From Rhizobium oryzicola (GTDB lineage Bacteria > Pseudomonadota > Alphaproteobacteria > Rhizobiales > Rhizobiaceae), in NCBI RefSeq assembly GCF_030504645.1, contig NZ_JAUKWQ010000001.1, forward strand, positions 1,054,001 to 1,118,000: 64,000 bases of DNA, given 5' to 3'. How positions within the stretch are numbered: position 1 is the stretch's first letter; every line of letters starts with the position of its first letter. A program made the position numbers and the translations under genes. Positions 37,350 through 45,908 of this stretch are shown here, piece after piece. Below the pieces are notes generated by a model, which had not been told where the DNA came from, searched no databases, and was given only the letters and a program-made list of their open reading frames with translations.

Positions 37350-38834
37350 TTGTTTTCCTTCAATAATTCCTATGCACGTCTGCCGGATCGCTTTCATGCC
37401 TCGGTCTTTCCAGAGCCCGTGGAGGCGCCAGCCCTGATCAAGTTCAATACGGCGCTTGCAAAAAAACTGCGCCTGTCCATTGACGATCCTGATTCGGGCC
37501 ACCTCACGGCGATGTTATCCGGTAATGTCTTGCCGGCCGGGGCCGAGCCTCTAGCGATGGCCTATGCGGGGCATCAGTTCGGCAATTTCGTGCCACAGTT
37601 GGGCGACGGCCGCGCGATCCTTCTGGGCGAGGTGGTGGATGAAGATGGCATTCGTCGCGATATCCAGCTGAAGGGCGCGGGGCCAACGCCTTTCTCTCGC
37701 CGGGGCGATGGCCGCGCCGCCCTTGGCCCGGTGCTGCGCGAATATATCGTCTCGGAAGCCTTTGCAGCGCTCGGCATTCCCGCCACGCGGGCGCTTGCTG
37801 CTGTCGCGACCGGTGAACCGGTCTATCGCGAGACACCATTGCCCGGCGCCGTCTTCGTGCGGGTGGCGGCCAGCCATGTGCGCATCGGCACCTTCCAGTT
37901 CTTTGCGGCGCGCGGCGACACCGAGGCGCTGAAGACGCTGGCTGATTACGTCGTCGACCGGCATTATCCTGATCTGAAGGGGACGGAAAAGCCCACCCTG
38001 GCGCTGCTGCAACGGGTCTCCGACCGACAGGCAGAGCTGATTGCCCGCTGGCTGGGCGTCGGCTTCATCCATGGCGTGATGAACACTGACAACATGACGA
38101 TCTCAGGCGAGACGATTGATTTCGGCCCCTGCGCCTTTCTGGATGAATATGATCCGATGAAGGTGTTCTCCTCGATCGACCAGCAGGGCCGCTATGCCTA
38201 TCGCAACCAGCCCGGCATCGGCCAGTGGAACATTGCGCGGCTGGCGGAATGCCTGCTGCCGCTGATCGACGAGAATGAAGAGAAGGCGGTCGAGCTAGCA
38301 AACGGCGTCCTGAAAACCTTCGGCGAGCATTTCCAGGCGGCCTGGCTGGCGCTGTTCGTCAAGAAGATCGGCCTGTCGACCGAAGACCCCGGCGACGCCG
38401 ATCTGGTTCAGGGGCTTCTCTCGGCCATGCGGGAAGGCAATGCCGATTTCACGCTGACCTTCCGGCGCTTGTCGGCCCTGGCGGAAGCCTTGCGCAGCGG
38501 CACCGAAACGCTGCATGCAGAGGCGGCCTTGCTGGAAGGCTTTGCGCCATGGCAGAAGGCGGAAGCCTGGCTGCCGCAGTGGCGCGAACGGCTGGCTCGC
38601 GAGCCTGCGGGTGCCGACTCGGCGGCGCTGATGCGCTCCGTCAACCCGGCCATCATCCCGCGCAACCACCGCATCGAGGAAGTGATTGCCGCTGCCGTCG
38701 AAGGCGATCTTCAACCCTTCGAGCGCCTGCTGGCCGCCCTTGAAAAACCCTATGAGGATCGCCCGGAATTTGCGGCTTATACGGAAGCCCCAACCTCAGA
38801 CCAGCGCGTGTTGCAGACGTTCTGCGGGACGTGA
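37350..38834 (+). CDS. selO: SelO/YdiU protein adenylyltransferase
   Basis: This protein of about 494 residues is a SelO pseudokinase, which transfers AMP to Ser/Thr/Tyr of target proteins in redox stress. Conserved blocks are PEPLAMAYAGHQFGNFVPQL-like (about residues 68-87), DIQLKGAGPTPFSRRGDGRA, GFIHGVMNTDNM and ETIDFGPCAFLDEYDP. The C-terminus ends TFCGT, with a Cys. TTG 37350 preceded by GAGGA is preferred, but GTG 37335 is in frame with no ribosome site. It is monocistronic. Confidence 0.92.
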   Translation: MFSFNNSYARLPDRFHASVFPEPVEAPALIKFNTALAKKLRLSIDDPDSGHLTAMLSGNVLPAGAEPLAMAYAGHQFGNFVPQLGDGRAILLGEVVDEDGIRRDIQLKGAGPTPFSRRGDGRAALGPVLREYIVSEAFAALGIPATRALAAVATGEPVYRETPLPGAVFVRVAASHVRIGTFQFFAARGDTEALKTLADYVVDRHYPDLKGTEKPTLALLQRVSDRQAELIARWLGVGFIHGVMNTDNMTISGETIDFGPCAFLDEYDPMKVFSSIDQQGRYAYRNQPGIGQWNIARLAECLLPLIDENEEKAVELANGVLKTFGEHFQAAWLALFVKKIGLSTEDPGDADLVQGLLSAMREGNADFTLTFRRLSALAEALRSGTETLHAEAALLEGFAPWQKAEAWLPQWRERLAREPAGADSAALMRSVNPAIIPRNHRIEEVIAAAVEGDLQPFERLLAALEKPYEDRPEFAAYTEAPTSDQRVLQTFCGT

Positions 38835-38937
38835 TTATAGGTTGAGTAGAATCTGATTGCTATTTAAAGTGGTTCTTAGACGGCTGTAATCGCGCTTGAT
38901 AGAGTGCGCATTATGCACTATTTTGAGGATGCGATTA

Positions 38938-39174
38938 ATGCCGGTGATCGTGCGGTTGGGCAATCTCAAGATCCATGTGTTCTCGGATGATCACAACCCG
39001 CCGCATTTTCATGTTTCGACGCCTGACCATGACGCGTTGATCCGGTTGTCGGATCTGACCGTCCTGCAGGGCCAGATCACCCGGCGCGATCTGGAAAAGG
39101 TATTGCAATGGGCGTCACAGGAAGAGAACCGGCTTCGTCTTGTCAGCGAATGGAACCGTCTCAATGAGCAATGA
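38938..39174 (+). CDS. DUF4160 protein
   Basis: This 78-residue protein belongs to DUF4160: MPVIVRLGNLKIHVFSDDHN followed by PPHFHV, with the typical His cluster. The family is usually encoded next to a DUF2442 gene, as here, and the pair is suspected to be a toxin-antitoxin-like module. ATG 38938 is chosen because the family begins MPxI. It overlaps the DUF2442 gene by 11 bases. Confidence 0.82.
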   Translation: MPVIVRLGNLKIHVFSDDHNPPHFHVSTPDHDALIRLSDLTVLQGQITRRDLEKVLQWASQEENRLRLVSEWNRLNEQ

Positions 39175-39619
39175 ACTGATTACGGTGGGAGAACCGCTGC
39201 CGCGTATCAGCCACGCGGAGATACTGAAAGACCGCGTCCTACGGATCCGTTGGCGATCGGGACACGAGACGACCGTTGATCTGGCACCGGTTCTCTTGAG
39301 CCGCCGGGCCTTCATGCCTCTTCGGGAAGACGACGAACTCTTCCGTCAAATCAGCGTGGAAGAGCACGGTACGGCGCTGGAGTGGCCGCAGGGTATTGAT
39401 CTCTCCGCGCTGTGGCTCAGCAAGCTCCCGTCTGTCAGCTTTAACAACGCTGATTTCCGCAACGCCATGGAGGAGTTGGGCATGACGCTGGAGGGCATGG
39501 CGGCTGCTTTGGAGATTTCCCGTCGGCAGGTGGCGGATTATCGTAAGGCCAAGCCCATTCCGAAATCCATTGCCTTCGCGACGCGCTATCTGGTGGATAT
39601 CAGGCGCAGCGCGTCGTGA
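39164..39619 (+). CDS. DUF2442 protein with C-terminal helix-turn-helix
   Basis: This 151-residue protein has an N-terminal DUF2442 domain (about residues 15-85: VLRIRWRSGHETTVDLAPVL, GTALEWPQGIDLSALWL) fused to an XRE-like HTH (about 100-145: MEELGMTLEGMAAALEISRR, then QVADYRKAKP). The DNA-binding tail suggests it represses the operon and neutralises the DUF4160 partner. It converges with yoeB eight bases away. Confidence 0.8.
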   Translation: MSNELITVGEPLPRISHAEILKDRVLRIRWRSGHETTVDLAPVLLSRRAFMPLREDDELFRQISVEEHGTALEWPQGIDLSALWLSKLPSVSFNNADFRNAMEELGMTLEGMAAALEISRRQVADYRKAKPIPKSIAFATRYLVDIRRSAS

Positions 39620-39627
39620 CGGATTGT

Positions 39628-39900
39628 CTAACGCTGATAATGATAGCGGCACTGGATGATCTCCAGCCGCTGCTCATCGTTGGAACCAGCCACGCGATAG
39701 ACAAGACGATGGTCGCCGGTGATGCGGCGAGACCAGAAGCCGGTCAGATCACCCTTCAGCGGTTCAGGCTTGCCAAGACATGAAAACGGCGTGCGCTTGG
39801 CATTGCGGATCAATTCGTTGATCTTCTCGACCATGCGCGGGTCGGTCTTTTGCCAGAACTCGTAGTCTTCCCAGGCGTTGGCGGTCCATACGAGCTTCAT
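39628..39900 (-). CDS. yoeB: YoeB-family mRNA interferase toxin
   Basis: This 90-residue protein is a Txe/YoeB toxin: WTANAWEDYEFWQKTDPRMV at the start, GKPEPLKGDLTGFWSRRITG and the C-terminal catalytic motif RLVYRVAG...QCRYHYQR with the conserved His-Tyr end. It is a ribosome-dependent RNase held inactive by YefM. It overlaps the yefM stop by four bases. Confidence 0.93.
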   Translation of the reverse strand: MKLVWTANAWEDYEFWQKTDPRMVEKINELIRNAKRTPFSCLGKPEPLKGDLTGFWSRRITGDHRLVYRVAGSNDEQRLEIIQCRYHYQR

Positions 39901-40151
39901 TCAGCCGTCGGGTCCGTCTCAACCGTCTTTCCCTCGCGTAGCTGGTCCAGGCTCTGACGCAGCCGTTCGGCATTGGCGGGGTTCGAGAGAAGATGCAGCG
40001 TTTCCTGCATGCTCTCATATTCGCCTTCGGCAATCACAACCACGGCCTCCTTGCCCTGCCGGGTTACCAGCAGCGGCGCGCGTGATTCAATCGTTGAATC
40101 GAAATGGCTGGCAAGGTTCTGCCTGAATTCTGTAAAGCGCACATGAGCCAT
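39897..40151 (-). CDS. yefM: YefM/Phd-family antitoxin
   Basis: This 84-residue protein has the Phd/YefM N-terminal DNA-binding fold (FTEFRQNLASHFDSTIESRA, PLLVTRQGKEAVVVIAEGEY) and an acidic, flexible C-terminus that binds the toxin. It heads the yefM-yoeB operon and probably represses it at the palindrome 40166-40185, 15 bases upstream of its start. Confidence 0.92.
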   Translation of the reverse strand: MAHVRFTEFRQNLASHFDSTIESRAPLLVTRQGKEAVVVIAEGEYESMQETLHLLSNPANAERLRQSLDQLREGKTVETDPTAE

Positions 40152-40165
40152 AGGACTGTCTCCAT

Positions 40166-40185
40166 CTGTACAGAATTATGTACAG
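40166..40185 (-). promoter_or_regulatory. YefM operator
   Basis: CTGTACA (40166-40172) and TGTACAG (40179-40185) form a perfect dyad with a six-base AT-rich centre. YefM operators in enterobacteria contain TGTACA cores, so this is a strong candidate autoregulatory site. Confidence 0.75.
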
Positions 40186-40296
40186 TAAAGAGCTCTATGT
40201 TTCAATCCTATCAAGATAAGCGGTTTCCGCTCGCCGCTTTGGCCCCTTCAAAAAACATGCTAAGCGCGCCCACCGAATAACAACAGGAGTATTAGC

Positions 40297-40530
40297 GTGA
40301 GCGAGCCGACCGTAGCCGACGTCACAGACCGCATCTATCAATCGCTGCAGGCGGATAATGCAGATCTAGACCTGCATATCGCAGCTCTCAAGGCGGCGCT
40401 TGCGCATGAAGGTTTGAAGGAGGCGGTATTCGATCCGCAGCGGCTGGTGCAGAATAACCGCTCCGGCCGCAAGCTCATGGAAGCCTATTTTCGCCAGCGC
40501 GGCGTGAAGGTGGCGTTCAAGGCGTCGTAG
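40297..40530 (+). CDS. 77-residue hypothetical protein
   Basis: This small protein starts at GTG 40297, preceded by AGGAG at a good distance. It is mostly helical (LQADNADLDLHIAALKAALA) with a basic C-terminus (RQRGVKVAFKAS). No family is recognised. It stands alone between yefM (divergent) and a heptamer tandem repeat. Confidence 0.65.
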   Translation: MSEPTVADVTDRIYQSLQADNADLDLHIAALKAALAHEGLKEAVFDPQRLVQNNRSGRKLMEAYFRQRGVKVAFKAS

Positions 40531-40563
40531 TCTTGATCGGGAGGGAAGGCAGTAGGATTTTCT

Positions 40564-40626
40564 ACTGCCGACTGCCGACTGCCGACTGCCGACTGCCGAC
40601 TGCCGACTGCCGACTGCCTACTGCCT
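40564..40626. repeat. heptanucleotide tandem repeat
   Basis: Seven copies of ACTGCCG followed by two of ACTGCCT, 63 bases in total, lie between two convergent genes, eight bases before the stop of the catalase-like gene. Such an array is prone to slipped-strand copy-number change, but no coding frame runs through it. Confidence 0.95.
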
Positions 40627-40634
40627 AAACTCCC

Positions 40635-41786
40635 TCACGGAAACACCCGTGCACCCGTCTCCTCAACCACGCTTGTAGGTGACTGATGGAACGGGCAGGT
40701 GGCCGGTTCCGTCACCGGGATCGGGTTGCGTTCGGAGCGGAATTTGGCCGAGCGCTCATAGGCCATGCGGCGCATGCGCATGATCTGGCCGAGCGGCTGG
40801 TGGGCCGTGATGCCATTCCAGGGGCTGAAGGCCATGCCATCATCCACCGTCTCCGCCCGCTCCTGGCTCCAGGCGGTTTGCGGCGAGGCGGTGATGGTCG
40901 CGACCGTCACATAGGGGCTCTTCTCCTCATCCCACAGCGCCATCGGATCTTCGATCGGCATCTCATCCAATGAGGTGCAAAGCTGCGCCTTCAGGTGCCA
41001 GACGGCGGTTTCGGTTTCGAAGAATTCCTCCAGCAGATGGCGGTGGACATCCGCATCGCCATCGACTTTGACCGTCTGGTCGACAAGCCGTTTCAGGTTG
41101 TCGGATGCGGGGACGGCTCCGAGCTTGGCGATGTAATCGCCAAAGCGTACGGGCACCTGTGTGAAGAAGCTTTCACCCAGCATATGCGTCATCGGTTGCC
41201 CGCCCAGCACCTTCACCGGCGCGCTTTCCTTGCCAACGCTTTCCAGTGCGCCTTCCACGCCGCGCAGCACCTTGGAAATCAGTTTCTTCAGCCCTTCCGC
41301 CCGGTCGGTGGTGGCGGCCAGCAGCTTGAGATTACCAAGGAATGCCTTGCCGCTCGGCGAGTTGAACACCTTGCCGTTGACCATCACGAAGTCCTGCGAG
41401 CGGGAATGCTCCGAACCCGGCAGGCGTTCGCCTTCCACATCAAGGATTTTCAGCGCCATGCCGCGCGGCGCCGACACGCTGTCGTGCAGAATGTCACCGG
41501 GCGTGGTGGAAAGCCGGATGACCGCGTCGTAGGTTGCTGGCTCGGCAAACAGACCCTGCGCCAGTTGCGGCGGCAGGTTATCCAGCACCTCCACTGTCGC
41601 GCCGAGCAGACCATGGCTTTTTGCGTGGACGGAGCGAATGGCATGCGCGCTGTCGGCATAGGTCTTGTAGGCGATGGAAAGCATCGTCTCCGTCAAGGCT
41701 TCCGCGACCTGTGGTTCGTCGGGCGAAATCTCTTCCAGATCAGGGCGATAGCGAAGCGGGTTGGCGGGCGGCGTGAACCTGTTCAT
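40635..41786 (-). CDS. catalase-family heme protein (y4iL-like)
   Basis: This protein of 383 residues belongs to the y4iL-like branch of the catalase superfamily: IRSVHAKSHGLLGATVEVLD (the His is the distal heme residue of the fold), VIRLSTTPGDILHDSVSAPR, GMALKILDVEG and SQDFVMVNGKVFNSPSGKAF. It lacks the length of classical catalases and its activity is uncertain. It overlaps the paoC stop by four bases, so it is the last gene of the pao operon, possibly to handle H2O2 made by the oxidoreductase. Confidence 0.82.
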   Translation of the reverse strand: MNRFTPPANPLRYRPDLEEISPDEPQVAEALTETMLSIAYKTYADSAHAIRSVHAKSHGLLGATVEVLDNLPPQLAQGLFAEPATYDAVIRLSTTPGDILHDSVSAPRGMALKILDVEGERLPGSEHSRSQDFVMVNGKVFNSPSGKAFLGNLKLLAATTDRAEGLKKLISKVLRGVEGALESVGKESAPVKVLGGQPMTHMLGESFFTQVPVRFGDYIAKLGAVPASDNLKRLVDQTVKVDGDADVHRHLLEEFFETETAVWHLKAQLCTSLDEMPIEDPMALWDEEKSPYVTVATITASPQTAWSQERAETVDDGMAFSPWNGITAHQPLGQIMRMRRMAYERSAKFRSERNPIPVTEPATCPFHQSPTSVVEETGARVFP

Positions 41787-44041
41787 TCGGCGGCCTCCTG
41801 AGCGTAATAGAGCTTGTCGATGGTGATTGGCAGGTGACGGAAGCGCGTGCCTGTCGCGTGGTAGATGGCATTGGCAACAGCTGCGGCAACGCCGACGATA
41901 CCGATCTCACCAAGACCCTTCACGCCGAGCGGGCTTGCCTTATCGTCATGTTCCTCCACGAAGATCACCTCGATATCGTGGATGTCGGCATGCGCGGGCA
42001 CATGATATTCCGCTAGATTGTGGTTCATGATGCGGCCGGTGCGGTGGTCGAACATGCCTTCCTCGTGCAGCGCCATACCAATGCCCATCACGACACCGCC
42101 CAGGATCTGGCTGCGCGCCGTCTTGGGGTTGAGGATGCGGCCTGCGGCAATGGCACTGACCACGCGCGTGACGCGGATGACGCCCAGCTCCTCATCCACC
42201 TTCACCTCCACGAAGGCGGCGGAATGGGTGTAGCTGATGAAGGTCTTCATCTGTGCCTGGTCAGGGCCGACTTCACCTAGTTCCTCGATGAAATCGACAC
42301 CCGCGGCATCCATGATGTCGGCAATCGCGACACCGGCCTGGTCGTTGACGGCGAGCACGAGGCGTCCGTCGCGGATCGCCGTCTGCTCGACACTCGCATC
42401 CTTTAAGGGAGAGTTTGGCAAGTCTCGCGCGTGCTTCAGCAGCGTCTGGCGGACAGTCGTGGCCGCCACCTGCACCGCGGAGCCACTGGAGGCTGCCGTC
42501 CAGGAACCACCTTCGACGGGCGACTTCGGCAGGCTGGAATCGCCGATTGCCACGGTCACCTGTTCGGCACCGATGCCGAAAGAGTCAGCGCCCACCTGCG
42601 CCAGAATGGTGTAGGTGCCGGTGCCGATATCGGAGGCGGCGGCGGAGACCGTCACATGGCCGTTTCGCTCCAGTTTAACCTTGGCGGTGGACTGCATCAG
42701 GCTTGCTTCCCATACCCCGGTCGCCATGCCCCAGCCGACGAGATCGCGGCCATCGCGCATGGAGCGCGGCGCGGGTGAACGGCTCGCCCAGCCGAAGCGC
42801 TCGGCACCCTCGCGATAACAGGCATGCAGCGCCTTGGAGGTCAGCTGCTTGTCCATGTTCTGGTCAATATGTACGAAGTTGCGGATGCGCATGTCGAGCG
42901 GGTCGATGCCCACTTCGTAGGAGAGTTCATCGATCACCGATTCCAGCGCAAATACGCCGGTTGCAGCACCGGGCGCCCGCATGTCTCCGGGGGTGGAAAC
43001 GTTGAGTTCCGTCAGCTCATAGGTCAGTTTCACGTTGTCGCAGCGATAGGCAAGGCCTGACCAGTTGACCACAACCTCCTGATAATCCTCGTAAAGCGAA
43101 GTTGCCTGCACCGCATGATGCATGATCGCCGTCAGATGCCCTTCGTCGTCGGCGGCCATGGAAACCGTCTGCACCGTCGCAGGCCGCCAGGTGAGATAGA
43201 ACATCTCGCGGCGGGAGAGTTCGAGCTTCACGGAGCGCTTCAGATCAAGCGCCGCCATGACGGAGAGAAACACCTGGTGCTTGGGGCGAAGGCCGGAGCC
43301 AAAGGCGCCGCCCACGAACTTGTTCAGCACGCGCACCTTGTCCGGCTTAAGTTCGAACACGCTGGCGATATAGGACTGGACGTTCTGCGAGCCTTGCGTC
43401 TTGTCGTGGATCGTGAGGCTTCCGTCTTCGCCATAGATCACGGTTGAGGCAAACAGCTCCATCGGGTTGTGGTGCTCGCCCTCCTGAAAATAATCGGCCG
43501 AGATCTGGTAGGGCGATTGTGAAAACGCCCGGTCGGCATCGCCGCGTGGTTTCGGCGGTGGCGAGATGCCTGATCGCTTCTCCTTCGGCACATAGGACTG
43601 ATCCTGCTCGAAGCGCAGGTCCGTATGTGGCTCATCCTCATGATAGGTCATTCGGATCAGCGAGGCAGCATCGCGCGCAGCCTCAAAACTTGTCCCGATC
43701 ACCAGCGCCACCGGCTGGCCATCGAAGAGAATCCGATCGTTTTCCAGCGGACGTAAAGGGTGGCCGGGAAGCGCCACCTCATCCTTCCAGGCCTTGTCCC
43801 ACCAGGCGGTGCGGGGCCGGTTCTGATGGGTGTAGATCTTCACCACACCTGGAAATGTCTCAGCCTCTGTGAGGTCGATCTCGGCGATGCGGCCGCTGGC
43901 AATGGTGGCAACCGTCACGAAGCCATGCAGCAGGCCGTCCGGAGCCTCATGTTCGGCGGCATAAGGGGCGGTGCCGGTGACCTTTAACGGCCCATCGATG
44001 CGGGACACCGGAAAGCCGATCACGCGGGAAGAAGTATCCAT
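41783..44041 (-). CDS. paoC: molybdopterin-binding subunit of PaoABC-type aldehyde oxidoreductase
   Basis: This protein of 752 residues is a xanthine dehydrogenase-family large subunit with the aldehyde oxidase domain at the N-terminus and the molybdenum-cofactor domain following (FVGGAFGSGLRPKHQ, GDMRAPGAATGVFALESVID, VEGGSWTAASSGSAVQVAAT, GLGEIGIVGVAAAVANAIYH with the catalytic Glu in GLGEIG). It oxidises aldehydes. It lies 17 bases downstream of paoB and overlaps the catalase-like gene. Confidence 0.92.
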   Translation of the reverse strand: MDTSSRVIGFPVSRIDGPLKVTGTAPYAAEHEAPDGLLHGFVTVATIASGRIAEIDLTEAETFPGVVKIYTHQNRPRTAWWDKAWKDEVALPGHPLRPLENDRILFDGQPVALVIGTSFEAARDAASLIRMTYHEDEPHTDLRFEQDQSYVPKEKRSGISPPPKPRGDADRAFSQSPYQISADYFQEGEHHNPMELFASTVIYGEDGSLTIHDKTQGSQNVQSYIASVFELKPDKVRVLNKFVGGAFGSGLRPKHQVFLSVMAALDLKRSVKLELSRREMFYLTWRPATVQTVSMAADDEGHLTAIMHHAVQATSLYEDYQEVVVNWSGLAYRCDNVKLTYELTELNVSTPGDMRAPGAATGVFALESVIDELSYEVGIDPLDMRIRNFVHIDQNMDKQLTSKALHACYREGAERFGWASRSPAPRSMRDGRDLVGWGMATGVWEASLMQSTAKVKLERNGHVTVSAAASDIGTGTYTILAQVGADSFGIGAEQVTVAIGDSSLPKSPVEGGSWTAASSGSAVQVAATTVRQTLLKHARDLPNSPLKDASVEQTAIRDGRLVLAVNDQAGVAIADIMDAAGVDFIEELGEVGPDQAQMKTFISYTHSAAFVEVKVDEELGVIRVTRVVSAIAAGRILNPKTARSQILGGVVMGIGMALHEEGMFDHRTGRIMNHNLAEYHVPAHADIHDIEVIFVEEHDDKASPLGVKGLGEIGIVGVAAAVANAIYHATGTRFRHLPITIDKLYYAQEAAE

Positions 44042-44058
44042 GTCTCAGCTCCTCGGTC

Positions 44059-45078
44059 TTAGAAAATGGCTTTGTGCGACTGGATCTGCGGCGTACCGGC
44101 AGCCGCCTGCTCCAGCGCCCGTACGATGGCGCGGCGGGCCATCTCGATCTTGAAATCGTTGTCACCTTGGCCCCTGGCGCCAGCCAGAAGCCTCGTCGCC
44201 AGTGCCTGGAATGTGTCGCGGTTGGCGGGTTGGCCTGCACATTCCGTTTCCGCCAGCGGGTCGCGCCAAGGCTTGTGCGCCACGCCACCCAGTGCCACGC
44301 GGATGTCGAGGATCGTTCCATCCTCACCGATATCGAGCGCCGCTGCGACAGAGACGAGCGCGAAGGCATAAGACAGGCGGTCGCGCAGCTTCAGATAGCT
44401 GTGATGGCGTTTGAAATGGCCGCCGGAGACGCGGATCGCGGTGACGATTTCGCCCTGCTGCAGCGTGTTGTCGCGCTCCGGGTGGTCCCCTGGCAGGCGG
44501 TGGAAGTCGAGGAAGGGGATCTGCCGGTCGCCGGTCGGCCCCGCCACATCCACTACCGTATCAAGGGCTGCGAGCGCGACGCACATGTCGGAGGGATGGG
44601 TGGCGATACAGTGCTGGCTGGCACCGAGGATGGCATGGATGCGATTGACGCCACCGACTGCGCCGCAGCCGGAACCGGGCTCCCGCTTGTTGCATGGCGT
44701 GGAGGCATCATAAAAGTAATAGCAACGTGTCCGTTGCAAAAGGTTACCTCCACAGGTGGCGGCATTGCGCAATTGCGGTGACGCGCCAGCCAGAATAGCG
44801 GAGGAGAGCAGCGGCAATTCACCCGCAATTCCGGCATGATAAGCGGCAATGGAGTTGCTGACCAAGGCACCGATTCGGAATGTGCCGTCCTCCAGCTGCT
44901 CGATCTCCTTCAGCGGCAGACGGTTGATATCGATGACCGCACCCGGATGGGTCACGTCATATTTCATCAGGTCCACAAGATTGGTGCCACCCGCCAGAAC
45001 CTGGGCTTCAGGGTTTGCAGCGAGCGCCGCCACGGCTTCGGAGACGTCGCTTGGACGCAGATACTCGAAGGGTTTCAT
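44059..45078 (-). CDS. paoB: FAD-binding subunit of PaoABC-type aldehyde oxidoreductase
   Basis: This protein of 339 residues has the FAD-binding domain of CO dehydrogenase-type proteins (VLAGGTNLVDLMKYDVTHPG, GASPQLRNAATCGGNLLQRT) and the Cys-rich insert RCYYFYDASTPCNKREPGSG with a further Cys, which carries the extra 4Fe-4S cluster of PaoB/YagS-type proteins. It transfers electrons from molybdenum via Fe-S to FAD. It overlaps paoA by four bases. Confidence 0.92.
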   Translation of the reverse strand: MKPFEYLRPSDVSEAVAALAANPEAQVLAGGTNLVDLMKYDVTHPGAVIDINRLPLKEIEQLEDGTFRIGALVSNSIAAYHAGIAGELPLLSSAILAGASPQLRNAATCGGNLLQRTRCYYFYDASTPCNKREPGSGCGAVGGVNRIHAILGASQHCIATHPSDMCVALAALDTVVDVAGPTGDRQIPFLDFHRLPGDHPERDNTLQQGEIVTAIRVSGGHFKRHHSYLKLRDRLSYAFALVSVAAALDIGEDGTILDIRVALGGVAHKPWRDPLAETECAGQPANRDTFQALATRLLAGARGQGDNDFKIEMARRAIVRALEQAAAGTPQIQSHKAIF

Positions 45079-45599
45079 TCCGCGGCCTCCCGATGTGCGC
45101 CAACATTTTCGGCCTGCATCACGTCCTCAATCGCGTCGGCGATGTTGGTATAGGCGCCGCAGCGACAGAGATTGCCGCTCATCAGCTCGCGGATTTCTTC
45201 GCGGGAATGGGCGTGGCCTTCCTTCAGAAGACCGGCGGCGGAACAAATCTGGCCCGGCGTGCAATAGCCGCACTGATAGGCATCATGCTCCACGAATGCC
45301 TTCTGCAGCGGGTGCATGTTGTCAGGCGTGCCGAGGCCTTCGATCGTGGTGATCTCGGCGCCATCGAGGCTGACGGCAAGCTTCAGGCAGGAATTGATCC
45401 GCTCGCCATCGATCAGCACCGTGCAGGCGCCGCACTGGCCGTGGTCGCAGCCCTTCTTGGTGCCTGTCATCGACAAGGGGCCGCGCAGCAGATCGAGCAG
45501 CGTTACCCAGGGATCAACGCTGACATCGTGGTGTGCGCCGTTGATGGTGAGGGAAACGGGGAGACCGGAGGCAGAACTCCGGTTGGACAAAAGATCCAT
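45075..45599 (-). CDS. paoA: 2Fe-2S subunit of PaoABC-type aldehyde oxidoreductase
   Basis: This 174-residue protein has a plant-ferredoxin-like cluster domain (KKGCDHGQCGACTVLIDGE) and the second [2Fe-2S] domain (CGYCTPGQICSAAGLL, SGNLCRCGAYTNIADAIED). Unlike E. coli PaoA it has no twin-arginine signal (it starts MDLLSNRSSASGLPVSLTI), so the complex is probably cytoplasmic. It is the first gene of the operon paoA-paoB-paoC-catalase-like. Confidence 0.92.
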   Translation of the reverse strand: MDLLSNRSSASGLPVSLTINGAHHDVSVDPWVTLLDLLRGPLSMTGTKKGCDHGQCGACTVLIDGERINSCLKLAVSLDGAEITTIEGLGTPDNMHPLQKAFVEHDAYQCGYCTPGQICSAAGLLKEGHAHSREEIRELMSGNLCRCGAYTNIADAIEDVMQAENVGAHREAAE

Positions 45600-45725
45600 G
45601 AAGGGGTACCTTTCCGTGGCGTGGGAAGTGCCATCAGAACGGGTGCTTGCGGAGATTGTTCCGCTGTGAAACAGGGCAATGTTCCCGCAGGGCGCGAAAA
45701 AATTTCTGTGATAGGAAAATAGTCC

Positions 45726-45754
45726 TTGACGGCGTGACGGTTGTTTGGTACCTA
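45726..45754 (+). promoter_or_regulatory. sigma70-like promoter of a candidate small RNA
   Basis: TTGACG (45726-45731) and TACCTA (45749-45754) are separated by exactly 17 bases. No gene follows on this strand before a strong terminator at 45816-45853, so the promoter would produce a short RNA. Confidence 0.55.
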
Positions 45755-45760
45755 TTGGTC

Positions 45761-45853
45761 ATTGTCGGAGATTTGCGACTGACCCTCGGGTTCGCTGCAG
45801 ACCTTCCAGTCAGCGGCCCTCGGGTTCCCCATAGCCCAGGGCCGTTTTTTTTG
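45761..45853 (+). ncRNA. candidate trans-acting small RNA, about 93 nt
   Basis: Start is estimated seven bases after the -10 box; the end is the T-run of the terminator. Inside, GACTG (45777-45781) can pair with CAGTC (45808-45812), giving a first stem-loop, followed by the terminator stem with a T8 tail, a shape typical of Hfq-binding rhizobial sRNAs. I do not recognise the family. It lies between the divergent pao operon and the GTA cluster. Confidence 0.45.
45816..45853 (+). terminator. intrinsic terminator with T8 tail
   Basis: GGCCCT (45816-45821) pairs with AGGGCC (45839-45844), and the loop contains inner pairing (GGG/CCC); the stem is followed by G and eight Ts (45846-45853). There is no annotated gene upstream on this strand, which is why a small RNA is proposed. 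Confidence 0.75.
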
Positions 45854-45908
45854 GCCGAGGGATTGAGCGGGATTTTGCATACCGCAGTCCTGACTGTTTT
45901 GACCTTTT

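Noticed and set aside
38817..38834. Selenocysteine readthrough at the SelO end
   Set aside because: The penultimate motif has Cys, and the stop after TFCGT is followed by no conserved extension.
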